Part shown: positions 1 to 7,241 of the stretch, one piece after another
How positions within the stretch are numbered: the stretch's first letter is position 1
Layout: each line of letters starts with the position of its first letter
Source: Streptomyces collinus Tu 365
GTDB lineage: Bacteria; Actinomycetota; Actinomycetes; Streptomycetales; Streptomycetaceae
Direction of reading: 5' to 3'
Length of the DNA stretch: 64,000 nt
Assembly (NCBI RefSeq): GCF_000444875.1
Contig: NC_021985.1
Location: 7,212,170 to 7,276,169 of the forward strand
Notes under the pieces: model-generated
Seen by the model: only the letters and a program-made list of their open reading frames with translations
What the model was told of the DNA's origin: nothing
The model's database searches: none
Position numbers and translations under genes: made by a program

Positions 1-915
1 GTGGTCGTCGAACCGGCCCGGACCGCCGTGTTCCTGGTGCTCACCGTGCGGCAGGGCCGCGAGGAGACGGTCCGCGGTCTGCTGGAGGACGTCTCGAGCC
101 TGTGCCGCTCGGTCGCCTTCCGCGCACCCGGTGAACAGCTCAGCTGTGTCGTCGGCATCGGCTCGGCCGTCTGGGACCGGCTGTTCGGCGGCCCGCGGCC
201 ACAGGGGCTGCACCCGTTCGCCGAACTACAGGGGAACCGCCATCACGCGCCGGCCACCCCGGGAGACCTGCTCTTCCACGTCCGGGCCCGCCACATGGAC
301 CTGTGCTTCGAACTCGCCAAGCTGTTCCTGGACCGGCTGAGCGGCGCGGTCACGGTCGTGGACGAGGTCCATTCCTTCAAGTACTTCGACGAGCGGGACC
401 TGCTCGGGTTCGTCGACGGCAGCGAGAACCCCGAGGGACGGCTCGCCGACGCGGCGGTCTTCATCGGCGACGAGGACCCCGCCTTCGCCGGCGGCAGCTA
501 CGTGACCGTGCAGAAGTACCTGCACGACCTGGCGGCGTGGAACGCCCTGCCGGCGGAGGAGCAGGAGCGGGTCATCGGGCGCACGAAGCTCGCCAACGTC
601 GAACTGCCCGACGACGTCAAGCCCGCCGACTCCCACGTGGCGCTGAACACCGTCACCGACGAGAACGGCGACGAGCGCAAGATCGTGCGCGAGAACATGC
701 CGTTCGGCACCCTGGGCGAGGGCGAGTTCGGCACGTACTTCATCGGCTACGCGCGCACCCCCGACGTGACCGAGCAGATGCTGCGGCACATGTTCCTCGG
801 CGACGCCGGGGCCTCGCACGACCGGATCCTCGACTACTCGACCCCGGTCACCGGGTGCCTGTTCCACGTGCCGACGGCCACCTTCCTCGACGACCTGCCC
901 CCTGCTCCCGGCTGA
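1..915 (+). CDS. Dyp-type (YfeX-like) haem peroxidase, 5' end probably outside window
   Basis: Haem peroxidase of the dye-decolourising family, which oxidises substrates with H2O2 in the cytoplasm. The frame is open from the first base (GTG at 1) to the TGA at 913-915. The GFVDGSENP segment near residues 135-143 carries the family GxxDG Asp, and the later stretch IGRTKLANVELPDD and the Phe/Tyr-rich C-terminal ferredoxin-like fold match the E. coli YfeX type. YfeX-like proteins are about 300 residues, so this is nearly full length, but homologues usually have 10-20 residues before the equivalent of EPARTAVFLVLTV, so the true start may lie to the left. No Tat signal or encapsulin-targeting tail is visible. 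It converges on the GntR gene at 989. Confidence 0.88.
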   Translation: MVVEPARTAVFLVLTVRQGREETVRGLLEDVSSLCRSVAFRAPGEQLSCVVGIGSAVWDRLFGGPRPQGLHPFAELQGNRHHAPATPGDLLFHVRARHMDLCFELAKLFLDRLSGAVTVVDEVHSFKYFDERDLLGFVDGSENPEGRLADAAVFIGDEDPAFAGGSYVTVQKYLHDLAAWNALPAEEQERVIGRTKLANVELPDDVKPADSHVALNTVTDENGDERKIVRENMPFGTLGEGEFGTYFIGYARTPDVTEQMLRHMFLGDAGASHDRILDYSTPVTGCLFHVPTATFLDDLPPAPG

Positions 916-916
916 G

Positions 917-949
917 CGGTCCGGGCGGTACGTCCGCACCGCCGGACCG
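917..949. terminator. hairpin between convergent genes
   Basis: The arms CGGTCCGGGCGGT (917-929) and ACCGCCGGACCG (938-949) pair over 12 bp with one bulged G and an 8-nt loop. It starts two bases after the peroxidase stop and ends 40 bp before the 3' end of the opposing GntR gene, so it can terminate both. There is no U-tract, as is usual in Streptomyces. Confidence 0.5.
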
Positions 950-988
950 GCGCGCCGCGGCTGCACCGGCCGGGTCGGCGGTGCGCGG

Positions 989-1699
989 TCAGTCCCGCGC
1001 CGCCCACAGGCTGCGCACGTGCCCCAGGTGCCGGGTCATGATCTCGGCCACGGCCTTCTCGTCGCGCTCCAGCAACGCGTCGAGGAGTTCCAGGTGTTCC
1101 TCGGCCGAGGCCAGCAGGCGGCCGGCCTCGACCAGGGCGGTGAGGCCGTAGAGGCGGGAACGGCCGCGCAGGTCGGCGACCACCTCGACCAGGTGGGCGT
1201 TGCCGGCCAGGGCGAGCAGTCCCAGGTGGAAGCGGGTGTCGGCCTCGACGTAGGCGATCAGGTCGCCCGCGGCGGCCGCGGCGACGATCTCCCGGGCCGC
1301 CGGGCGCAGGGCCTCCAGGGAGACCCGGTCGGCCGTGCGGGCCAGGGCCACCACCGTCGGGATCTCGACGAGCGCGCGGACGTGGGTGTACTCGTCCAAT
1401 TGCCGGTCGGAGACGGCGGTGACCCGGAAGCCCTTGTTCGGCACCGTGTCGACGAGGCCCTCCTTGGCGAGGTCGAGCATCGCCTCCCGCACCGGTGTCG
1501 CCGAGACACCGAAGCGGGAGGCGAGCGAGGGGGCCGAGTAGACCTCGCCCGGGCGCAGTTCGCCCGCGATCAGCGCGGCCCGCAGCGCGTCCGCGACCCG
1601 CTCGCGGTAACTGCTCCGCCGGCCGCCCAGCCGGGGCAGCACGGGCGCGCTCGTGTCCGCGCCCTGGGTGGACGGGGTCTGTGCCATGTCACGCATCAT
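989..1699 (-). CDS. GntR-family (FCD domain) transcriptional regulator
   Basis: DNA-binding repressor, last gene of the minus-strand hydroxyproline operon and its likely regulator. Residues 28-95 form the winged helix (recognition part ASRFGVSATPVREAMLDLAKEGLV); residues about 105-225 are the all-helical FCD ligand domain, with the metal/ligand-type residues in EADTRFHLGLLALAGN and HLGHVRSLW. Three ATG codons lie at 1699, 1696 and 1687 and none has a clear ribosome site, so the start is uncertain by a few residues. It follows the epimerase stop by 32 bp. The two TATGTCACA sites at 3701-3709 and 6710-6718 are candidate operators; the ligand would presumably be hydroxyproline or a pathway intermediate (inference). 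Confidence 0.85.
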   Translation of the reverse strand: MMRDMAQTPSTQGADTSAPVLPRLGGRRSSYRERVADALRAALIAGELRPGEVYSAPSLASRFGVSATPVREAMLDLAKEGLVDTVPNKGFRVTAVSDRQLDEYTHVRALVEIPTVVALARTADRVSLEALRPAAREIVAAAAAGDLIAYVEADTRFHLGLLALAGNAHLVEVVADLRGRSRLYGLTALVEAGRLLASAEEHLELLDALLERDEKAVAEIMTRHLGHVRSLWAARD

Positions 1700-1731
1700 C
1701 GAAGTCTAGTCGGTGTCCGCGGGGGTGGTGG

Positions 1732-2733
1732 CTAGAGGACGAACCCCTCCGGGAACGGATCGGACGGGTCGAGCAGGTACTGGGCGGTGCCGGTGATCCA
1801 GGCGCGGCCGGTGAAGCTCGGCAGCACGGCCGGGACACCGGCGACCTCGGTGGTGCCCAGCAGCCGGCCCGTGAACCGGGTGCCGATGAACGACTCGTTC
1901 TCGAACTCGGTGTGCAACGGCAGTTCGCCCCGCGCGTGCAGCTGCGCCATGCGCGCGCTCGTCCCCGTGCCGCAGGGCGAGCGGTCGAACCAGCCGGGGT
2001 GGATGACCATGGCGTGCCGGGAGTGGCGGGCGGTGGCGCCGGGCGCGTACAGGTGGACGTGGTGGCAGCCGCGGATGGACGGGTCCTCGGGGTGGACCGG
2101 TTCCTCCCCGGCGTTGATCGCGTCCATCAGCTCCAGCCCGGCGGCGAGGATGTCGTCCTTGCGGCCGCGCTCGAAGGGCAGGCCGAACTCCGCCAGCGGC
2201 AGGATGGCGTAGAAGTTGCCGCCGTAGGCCAGGTCGTACGTCACCTTCCGGCCGTCGGCGAGCACCGCCGTGCGGTCGAGACCCGCGCTGAAGGACGGCA
2301 CGTTGCGCAGGGTGACGCTCGTCGCCGCGCCGTCCCGCACCGCGACCTCGGCCACGACCACCCCGGCCGGGGTGTCGAGGCGCAGCGTGGTGACCGGTTC
2401 GACGACCTCCACCATGCCGGTCTCCACCAGCACGGTCGCCACGCCGATCGTGCCGTGCCCGCACATCGGCAGGTAGCCGGAGACCTCGATGTAGATGACC
2501 CCCCAGTCGCAGTCGGGGCGGCTCGGCGGCTGCAGGATCGCACCGCTCATCGCGGAGTGCCCGCGCGGCTCGTTCATCAGCAACCGTTTGACCGGGTCCC
2601 GGTGTTCACGGAACCACAGCCGCCGCTCGTTCATCGTCGCACCCGGCACGGTGCCGATCCCGCCGGTGATCACCCGGGTCGGCATGCCCTCGGTGTGCGA
2701 GTCGACGGCGTGCAGGACGAGCTTGCTGCGCAT
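1732..2733 (-). CDS. 4-hydroxyproline 2-epimerase (proline racemase family)
   Basis: Interconverts trans-4-hydroxy-L-proline and cis-4-hydroxy-D-proline without cofactor, using two cysteines. Both are present: Cys91 in MCGHGTIG and Cys254 in DRSPCGTGTSA, which separates it from the trans-3-hydroxyproline dehydratases, where the second position is Thr. At 333 residues it has normal family length. The start ATG at 2733 has GGAGGGAA 5-12 nt upstream. The gene sits between the DHDPS-family gene and the GntR regulator, with the D-amino-acid oxidising subunits further upstream in the same orientation; this context favours 4-hydroxyproline rather than proline as substrate. Confidence 0.88.
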   Translation of the reverse strand: MRSKLVLHAVDSHTEGMPTRVITGGIGTVPGATMNERRLWFREHRDPVKRLLMNEPRGHSAMSGAILQPPSRPDCDWGVIYIEVSGYLPMCGHGTIGVATVLVETGMVEVVEPVTTLRLDTPAGVVVAEVAVRDGAATSVTLRNVPSFSAGLDRTAVLADGRKVTYDLAYGGNFYAILPLAEFGLPFERGRKDDILAAGLELMDAINAGEEPVHPEDPSIRGCHHVHLYAPGATARHSRHAMVIHPGWFDRSPCGTGTSARMAQLHARGELPLHTEFENESFIGTRFTGRLLGTTEVAGVPAVLPSFTGRAWITGTAQYLLDPSDPFPEGFVL

Positions 2734-2769
2734 CGTGCGTTCCCTCCGTAGTCCCTGTCCCGTGGTCCG

Positions 2770-3678
2770 TCACAGAAGCCCGGCCGCCGCGGCCTTCTCG
2801 GTGGCCGCGCGGACCGCCGCCTCCTGCTCCGGAGCCAGCGGGACGCGCGGCGGGCGGACCGGGCCGCCGTACCGGCCCACCACGTCCATGGACAGTTTGA
2901 TGGCCTGCACGAACTCCACCCGCGAGTCCCAGCGCAGCAGCGGGTGGAGCTGCCGGTACAGGGGGAGCGCGGTGGTGAGGTCACCGGACGTCGCGGCGCG
3001 GTACAGCTCGACGGACGCCCCGGGGAGCGCGTTCGGGTAGCCCGCCACCCACCCCTTGGCGCCCGCCACGGCCAGCTCCAGCAGTACGTCGTCGGCACCG
3101 ATCAATAGGTCCAGTTCGGGCGCGAGTTCGGCGATCCGGTAGGCGCGGCGGACGTCGCCGGAGAACTCCTTGACGCCTTGGACGTGGCCCTCGCCGTGCA
3201 GCCGGGCGAGCAGTTCGGGTACGAGGTCCACCTTGGTGTCGATCGGGTTGTTGTACGCCACCACCGGCACGCCCGCCCGGGCGACCTCCGCGTAGTGGGC
3301 GACCACGGACCGCTCGTCGGCCCGGTAGGCGTTGGGCGGCAGCAGCATCACGGCCCCGCAGCCGGCCTCGGCGGCCTGCTCGGCCCAGCGCCGGGCCTCC
3401 GCGGAGCCGTAGGCGGCCACCCCGGGCATCACCCGCGCCCCGCCGACCGCGGTCACGGCCGTCCGCACCACCTCGGCGCGCTCCTCGGGGGTGAGCACCT
3501 GGTACTCGCCCAGGGAGCCGTTCGGTACGACGCCGTCGCAGCCGTTCTCCACCAGCCATGCGCAGTGCTCGGCGTACCGGTCGTGGTCGACCGACAGGTC
3601 GTCGCGCAACGGCAGCGCGGTGGCGACGAGGACACCGCGCCAGGGACGGTGCTCCGGACGGGGCGTGGGGTGCGTCAT
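2770..3678 (-). CDS. DHDPS-family lyase, probable pyrroline-4-hydroxy-2-carboxylate deaminase
   Basis: TIM-barrel class I aldolase-type enzyme, expected to convert 1-pyrroline-4-hydroxy-2-carboxylate to alpha-ketoglutarate semialdehyde plus ammonia. Visible family residues are the GSLGE loop (residues 54-58), Tyr142 in VVAYNNP and the Schiff-base Lys170 in GVKEFSGD. The chosen ATG at 3678 has GGGAGA 7 nt upstream and gives 302 residues, the usual length; the open frame continues further upstream but that extra sequence is not family-like. Dihydrodipicolinate synthase itself is unlikely given the neighbours. An operator-like element lies 23-31 nt upstream of the start. Confidence 0.85.
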   Translation of the reverse strand: MTHPTPRPEHRPWRGVLVATALPLRDDLSVDHDRYAEHCAWLVENGCDGVVPNGSLGEYQVLTPEERAEVVRTAVTAVGGARVMPGVAAYGSAEARRWAEQAAEAGCGAVMLLPPNAYRADERSVVAHYAEVARAGVPVVAYNNPIDTKVDLVPELLARLHGEGHVQGVKEFSGDVRRAYRIAELAPELDLLIGADDVLLELAVAGAKGWVAGYPNALPGASVELYRAATSGDLTTALPLYRQLHPLLRWDSRVEFVQAIKLSMDVVGRYGGPVRPPRVPLAPEQEAAVRAATEKAAAAGLL

Positions 3679-3700
3679 GGCAGTCTCCCGTTCAATAGCG

Positions 3701-3709
3701 TGTGACATA
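3701..3709 (-). promoter_or_regulatory. operator-like TATGTCACA element upstream of deaminase gene
   Basis: On the minus strand this reads TATGTCACA within GTGATATGTCAC, which has 4-bp inverted arms GTGA/TCAC. The same nine bases occur, in the opposite orientation, at 6710-6718 just upstream of the first gene of the operon. The pairing with a GntR/FCD gene suggests a regulator binding site. Confidence 0.45.
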
Positions 3710-3782
3710 TCACTGGGGGGCTCACCAGGTCCAGTGTGAAGGCCCTGCGGTGCGGGGTGGCGCGGTCGGTGCGGCGCCGCCG

Positions 3783-5249
3783 TCAGCCTGGTTCGTCCTC
3801 GGGCAGCCGGGCGAGTACGCCGAGCGGGACCGGGCGGGCGAAGGGGCGGCGGCCGGGTGTGGCCGGGCAGCCGGAGAGCCCGGCCACCGCCGGGCCGCAC
3901 ATCCGGCCCTGGCACCAGCCCATCCCGGCCCGGGTGAGCAGCTTCACGGTGCGCGGGTCACCGGCCCCGAGCACGTCGACGGAGGTGCGGACCTGGCCGG
4001 CGGTGACCTCCTCGCACCGGCACACCACCGTGCCGTCGGTGATCCGGTCCGCCCAGCCGGCGGGCGGGGCGTACAGGGCGTCGAGCGCCGCGGAGAACTC
4101 GCGCAGCCGCCCGCGTGCCCTGGCGGCCCCGGCCCAGCGGCGCGGGTCGGGCAGCGTGCCGTGCAGCCGCGCGGCGACGGGGCGGCCGGCGATGTGCCCC
4201 TCGGCGAGCGCCAGCGCGGCACCGCCGATCCCGGTGGCCTCGCCGGCCGCCCAGACGCCCGGCACGTCGGTGCGCTGCTCGTCGTCGACCCGGACGTCCG
4301 TCCCGGACAGGGCGCAGCCGAGTGTCTCGGCGAGGTCGGTGTGCGGCAGCATGCCGTGTCCCACGGCGAGGGCGTCGCAGGGGATGCGGCGGGCACTGCC
4401 CGGCACGAGCCCTCCGTCCCGGTCGAGCGCGGCGACGGTGACCGCCGTCAGCCGGTCCGTGCCGTGCGCCTCCACGACGGTGTGCCGGGTCAGCGGACGT
4501 ACCCCGTGCCGCAGCAACTTCCCCGCGTACAGCGCGCCTTCGGCGAGCTTGCCGGGCTGCGCTGCGAGCGCCCGCGCGTGTCTCGGCAGGGCCTTCGGAC
4601 CGGCGGACTCGACCAGCGCGGCCACCCGCGCGCCCGCCGCGGCGAGGCCGCAGGCCACGGGCAGCAGCAGGGGACCGGTGCCGGCGACCACGACGGTACG
4701 GCCGGGCAGCACCAGGCCGCCCTTGAGCATGGCCTGGGCGCCGCCCGCGGTGACCACCCCCGGCAGGGTCCAGCCGGGGAAGGGCAGCACCCGTTCGTAG
4801 CCGCCGGTGGCGAGCAGCACGGCGTCCGCGCGTACCGTGACGCCCTCCTCCTGCAGCGGGCCGCGCAGCGCGTGCACCGCGAACACCCCACCGGGAGCAC
4901 CGCCTCGGTTCACGCCGGTGTCGACCGGGTGGTCCGTGCCGTCCGTGCGGTCCCTGCGGTCCGTGCGGTCCACACACCAGACGTGGTGGTCCGGCAGGTG
5001 GCGGACGTGCCCGGTGGAGAGCTGCCGGTCCAGGCCGTCCCGGAGCCGTTCCCAGACGCGCCACTGGTGGTGCAGGGCCTGGGGCCTGCGGGCGCCCAGG
5101 GCGGCCGCGGGCCGGCGGTAGAACTGCCCGCCCGCCTGCTCGGCCGCGTCCAGGAGGGTCACGCGTACCCCCCGGGCGGCCGCGGCCAGGGCGGCGGCCA
5201 GTCCCGCCGGGCCCGCCCCCACCACGGCGAGGTGCGGTCGCTCAGTCAT
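3783..5249 (-). CDS. FAD/NAD(P)-binding oxidoreductase, alpha subunit of D-hydroxyproline dehydrogenase (HcnB-like)
   Basis: Flavoprotein subunit of a three-part membrane-associated or cytoplasmic dehydrogenase like HcnABC or the heteromeric D-hydroxyproline / sarcosine-type enzymes. The N-terminal VVGAGPAGLAAALAAA (about residues 9-24) is the first FAD dinucleotide fold; a second nucleotide fold lies at TVVVAGTGPLLLPVACGLAAAG; the C-terminal region has CRCEE and CQGRMCG cysteines, a BFD-like 2Fe-2S domain. 488 residues is normal. The start overlaps the 2Fe-2S subunit gene by 8 nt, so translation is coupled. An odd feature is a 9-bp tandem repeat at 4933-4968 encoding Asp/Arg/Thr repeats in a surface loop. 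Confidence 0.85.
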   Translation of the reverse strand: MTERPHLAVVGAGPAGLAAALAAAARGVRVTLLDAAEQAGGQFYRRPAAALGARRPQALHHQWRVWERLRDGLDRQLSTGHVRHLPDHHVWCVDRTDRRDRTDGTDHPVDTGVNRGGAPGGVFAVHALRGPLQEEGVTVRADAVLLATGGYERVLPFPGWTLPGVVTAGGAQAMLKGGLVLPGRTVVVAGTGPLLLPVACGLAAAGARVAALVESAGPKALPRHARALAAQPGKLAEGALYAGKLLRHGVRPLTRHTVVEAHGTDRLTAVTVAALDRDGGLVPGSARRIPCDALAVGHGMLPHTDLAETLGCALSGTDVRVDDEQRTDVPGVWAAGEATGIGGAALALAEGHIAGRPVAARLHGTLPDPRRWAGAARARGRLREFSAALDALYAPPAGWADRITDGTVVCRCEEVTAGQVRTSVDVLGAGDPRTVKLLTRAGMGWCQGRMCGPAVAGLSGCPATPGRRPFARPVPLGVLARLPEDEPG

Positions 5250-5544
5250 CGTCCCGGCCCGTCCCCTCCTGCGTCCGGATCACGTCGCCCGGCCGTACCG
5301 GGACCAGACAGGCCCGTTGGTTCGGGCGGTCGTTGACGGTCACGAGGCAGTCGAAGCAGACCCCGATCCCGCAGAACACCCCGCGCGGCCGGCCGGTGCC
5401 GCGGGTGCTGCGCCAGGAGGTCACCCCGGCCGCCCACAGCGCGGCCGCGACCGTCTGGCCGGGCAGCGCCGTGACGGGGCCGCCGTCGAAGGTGAGGGTG
5501 AAGGCGGCGCCCGGTGCGGCCCGGGCCAGTTCCCGTGGGTTCAC
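5242..5544 (-). CDS. 2Fe-2S ferredoxin-like subunit of D-hydroxyproline dehydrogenase (HcnA-like)
   Basis: Small plant-type [2Fe-2S] protein of 100 residues that carries electrons between the two flavoprotein subunits. The cluster ligands are Cys58, Cys63, Cys66 and Cys79 in FCGIGVCFDC...RAC. It is embedded between the two FAD-subunit genes, overlapping the upstream one by 4 nt and the downstream one by 8 nt, the classical HcnABC-like arrangement. The RPRGVFCGIG stretch before the first Cys is typical of this subfamily and not of soluble ferredoxins. Confidence 0.86.
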   Translation of the reverse strand: MNPRELARAAPGAAFTLTFDGGPVTALPGQTVAAALWAAGVTSWRSTRGTGRPRGVFCGIGVCFDCLVTVNDRPNQRACLVPVRPGDVIRTQEGTGRDDD

Positions 5545-6701
5545 CGTGTGGTCCCTCCGTCCGGCGCGAACCGCTCCGGGCGGAACGGCGCGAGGTCCAG
5601 GTCGGGTGTCTTCCCGGTCAGCGCCTGCGCGATCAGCAGTCCCGTGCCGGTGGACAGGCCGATGCCGGCGCCCTCGTGGCCGCAGGCGTGGTACAGGCCG
5701 GGCAGCCGGGGGTCGGGGCCGATCGCCGGCAGGTGGTCGGGCAGATAGGGCCGGAAGCCGGCGTACGTCCGCAGTGCGCGCACCCGCTCCAGGAAGGGGA
5801 ACAGCCCGATCGCGCCGACCGCCAGGGCCCGTACCGCCCGCAGGGACAACGACCGGTCGAAGCCCACCCGTTCACGGCTCGCGCCGATCAGGACGGGACC
5901 GGCCGCCGTGCCCTCGACGACCGGTGAGGTGCGCAGCGCCGCCGAGTCGCTCGCCACGTCCGCCACGTAGTCGGCGGCGTACACCTTGTGCCGGACCATG
6001 CGCGGCAGCGGCTCGGTGACCAGCACGAAGCCGCGCCGGGGGAGGACCGGCAGAGCCGCGCCCGCCGACGCGACCAGCTCGCCGCCCCAGGTGCCCGCCG
6101 CGTTGACCACCGCGGGCGCGTGGATGTCGCCCTGGGTGGTACGGACGCCGAGCACCGCGCCGTCCGCCGTGCGCAGCACCCCGGTGACGGTCCGGCCCGT
6201 GTGCAGCCGGGCGCCGGAGGCGCGCAGCAGATGGGCGGCGGCCAGCGCGGGCATGACCTGGGCGTCCTGCGGATAGCGGACGCCACCCGCCATGCCGGGA
6301 GCCAAGTGGGGCTCCAGCTCGCGCAGTTCGCCGGGGCCGGCGGGCTCGGCCGTGACGCCCGCGGCACGCTGGTCCGCGGCGAAACCGGTCAGCGCGTCGA
6401 GCGTGCCCGGTGTACGGGCCACCACCACACCGCCCTTGGGCTCGTACTCCACCGCCGCCCCGAGTTCGTCGGCCAGTGAGGCCCACAGGCGGCCCGAGAG
6501 CAGGGCGAGTTCCAGCTCGGGGCCGGGCCCCTTGTCGGAGACCAGCAGGTTGCCCTCGCCGGCACCGGTGGTGCCACCGGCCACCGCGCCCCGGTCCACC
6601 ACCCTCACGTCGAGGCCGGCCCGGGCGGCGTACAGCGCACAGGCCGCACCCACCATGCCGGCTCCCACGACCACGACATCGCAGGTCAGTCGCTTCGCCA
6701 C
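5541..6701 (-). CDS. FAD-dependent D-amino-acid oxidoreductase, beta subunit (DadA/HcnC-like)
   Basis: Catalytic subunit expected to oxidise cis-4-hydroxy-D-proline to the pyrroline. It is a DAO-fold protein of 386 residues with the FAD motif VVVVGAGMVGAACALYAARAG at the N terminus and the C-terminal FRPYLPDHLPAIGPD ... HEGAGIGLS segment that closes over the flavin. It is the first gene of the operon. The GTG at 6701 has no ribosome site; the operator-like element is only 9 nt upstream, and a CATAGT hexamer ending 6-7 nt before the GTG could be a -10 box, so the transcript may be leaderless (inference). Confidence 0.85.
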   Translation of the reverse strand: MAKRLTCDVVVVGAGMVGAACALYAARAGLDVRVVDRGAVAGGTTGAGEGNLLVSDKGPGPELELALLSGRLWASLADELGAAVEYEPKGGVVVARTPGTLDALTGFAADQRAAGVTAEPAGPGELRELEPHLAPGMAGGVRYPQDAQVMPALAAAHLLRASGARLHTGRTVTGVLRTADGAVLGVRTTQGDIHAPAVVNAAGTWGGELVASAGAALPVLPRRGFVLVTEPLPRMVRHKVYAADYVADVASDSAALRTSPVVEGTAAGPVLIGASRERVGFDRSLSLRAVRALAVGAIGLFPFLERVRALRTYAGFRPYLPDHLPAIGPDPRLPGLYHACGHEGAGIGLSTGTGLLIAQALTGKTPDLDLAPFRPERFAPDGGTTR

Positions 6702-6709
6702 ACCAGTAC

Positions 6710-6718
6710 TATGTCACA
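6710..6718 (+). promoter_or_regulatory. operator-like TATGTCACA element at head of hydroxyproline operon
   Basis: TATGTCACA followed by TG, so ATGTCACAT is an almost perfect 9-bp palindrome. It is located 9-17 nt upstream of the GTG start at 6701 and overlaps the likely promoter. It matches the element at 3701-3709. Confidence 0.45.
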
Positions 6719-6871
6719 TGTCGCTCTTGCTGAGGAGCCCCCCACGCGCTCGCGCCCTTCTCGCCCCGCACCCGCCGTCCGCCCGGAGTCCCAGGCGTGG
6801 ACGCCCCCTTGACGTCGTACGGCCACGGCCCGACACTCCGAGAGGGAACCCCAGTGAACAGGTAGGGAACT

Positions 6872-6994
6872 ATGACGCGCCTCCACACGGTCGACGGCCG
6901 AGCGGGCCGTACGCCGTCACGCGTCCCCCTTCTCACCTCCCGTCTGCACATCGACCTGCTGCGCGTCTGCAGCGCCATCGGTCTCCAGCGCTGA
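6872..6994 (+). CDS. 40-residue leader peptide of the actinobacterial HIDL type
   Basis: Short ORF too small for routine gene calling: ATG at 6872, TGA at 6992-6994, preceded by GGTAGGGA 5 nt upstream. The C-terminal half reads TSRLHIDLLRVCSAIGLQR. Many actinobacteria encode tiny leaders with a SRxHIDLxRxxSAxC core upstream of cysteine and sulfur-metabolism genes; this matches except that the usual terminal Cys is Gly and a Cys occurs three residues earlier. The next gene, a GST-like thiol-dependent reductase, starts 247 bp downstream, behind a heptamer repeat array. A role in cysteine-sensitive attenuation is inferred from position and family. Confidence 0.7.
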   Translation: MTRLHTVDGRAGRTPSRVPLLTSRLHIDLLRVCSAIGLQR

Positions 6995-7049
6995 CCCGGG
7001 CCTGTCGCCGGCCCCCGCACGCGCCCGTCGCCGGCCGACCGTGTGCAGT

Positions 7050-7175
7050 CGCCTGTCGCCTGTCGCCTGTCGCCTGTCGCCTGTCGCCTGTCGTCCGTCA
7101 ACGGTCGACCGTCACCCGTCGTTCGTCGTCTGTTGTCCGTCGTTCGTCGACTGTCTTCTGCCGACTGTCGTCCGT
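7050..7175 (+). repeat. 18-unit heptamer tandem array in gene leader
   Basis: Six perfect copies of CGCCTGT (7050-7091) are followed, in exact 7-bp register, by twelve degenerate copies (CGTCCGT, CAACGGT, CGACCGT, CACCCGT, CGTTCGT and so on) ending at 7175. Most units fit CGnnYGT. The array fills the space between the leader peptide and the ribosome site of the GST-like gene. There are no spacers of constant length, so it is not CRISPR. Confidence 0.9.
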
Positions 7176-7241
7176 CGACGAACGCCTTCCGCCGCGCAAC
7201 CGCCCGCGCATCCGTTCGCGCGCACGCACCAGGGGAGACGC

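Noticed and set aside
7050..7175. Heptamer array considered as CRISPR
   Set aside because: Repeat unit is 7 bp with no spacers and no cas genes in the window.
7043..7241. Open frames through the heptamer array joined to the GST-like gene
   Set aside because: They translate to monotonous Val/Ala/Cys/Arg/Pro repeats and the ATG at 7242 has its own AGGGGAGA site.
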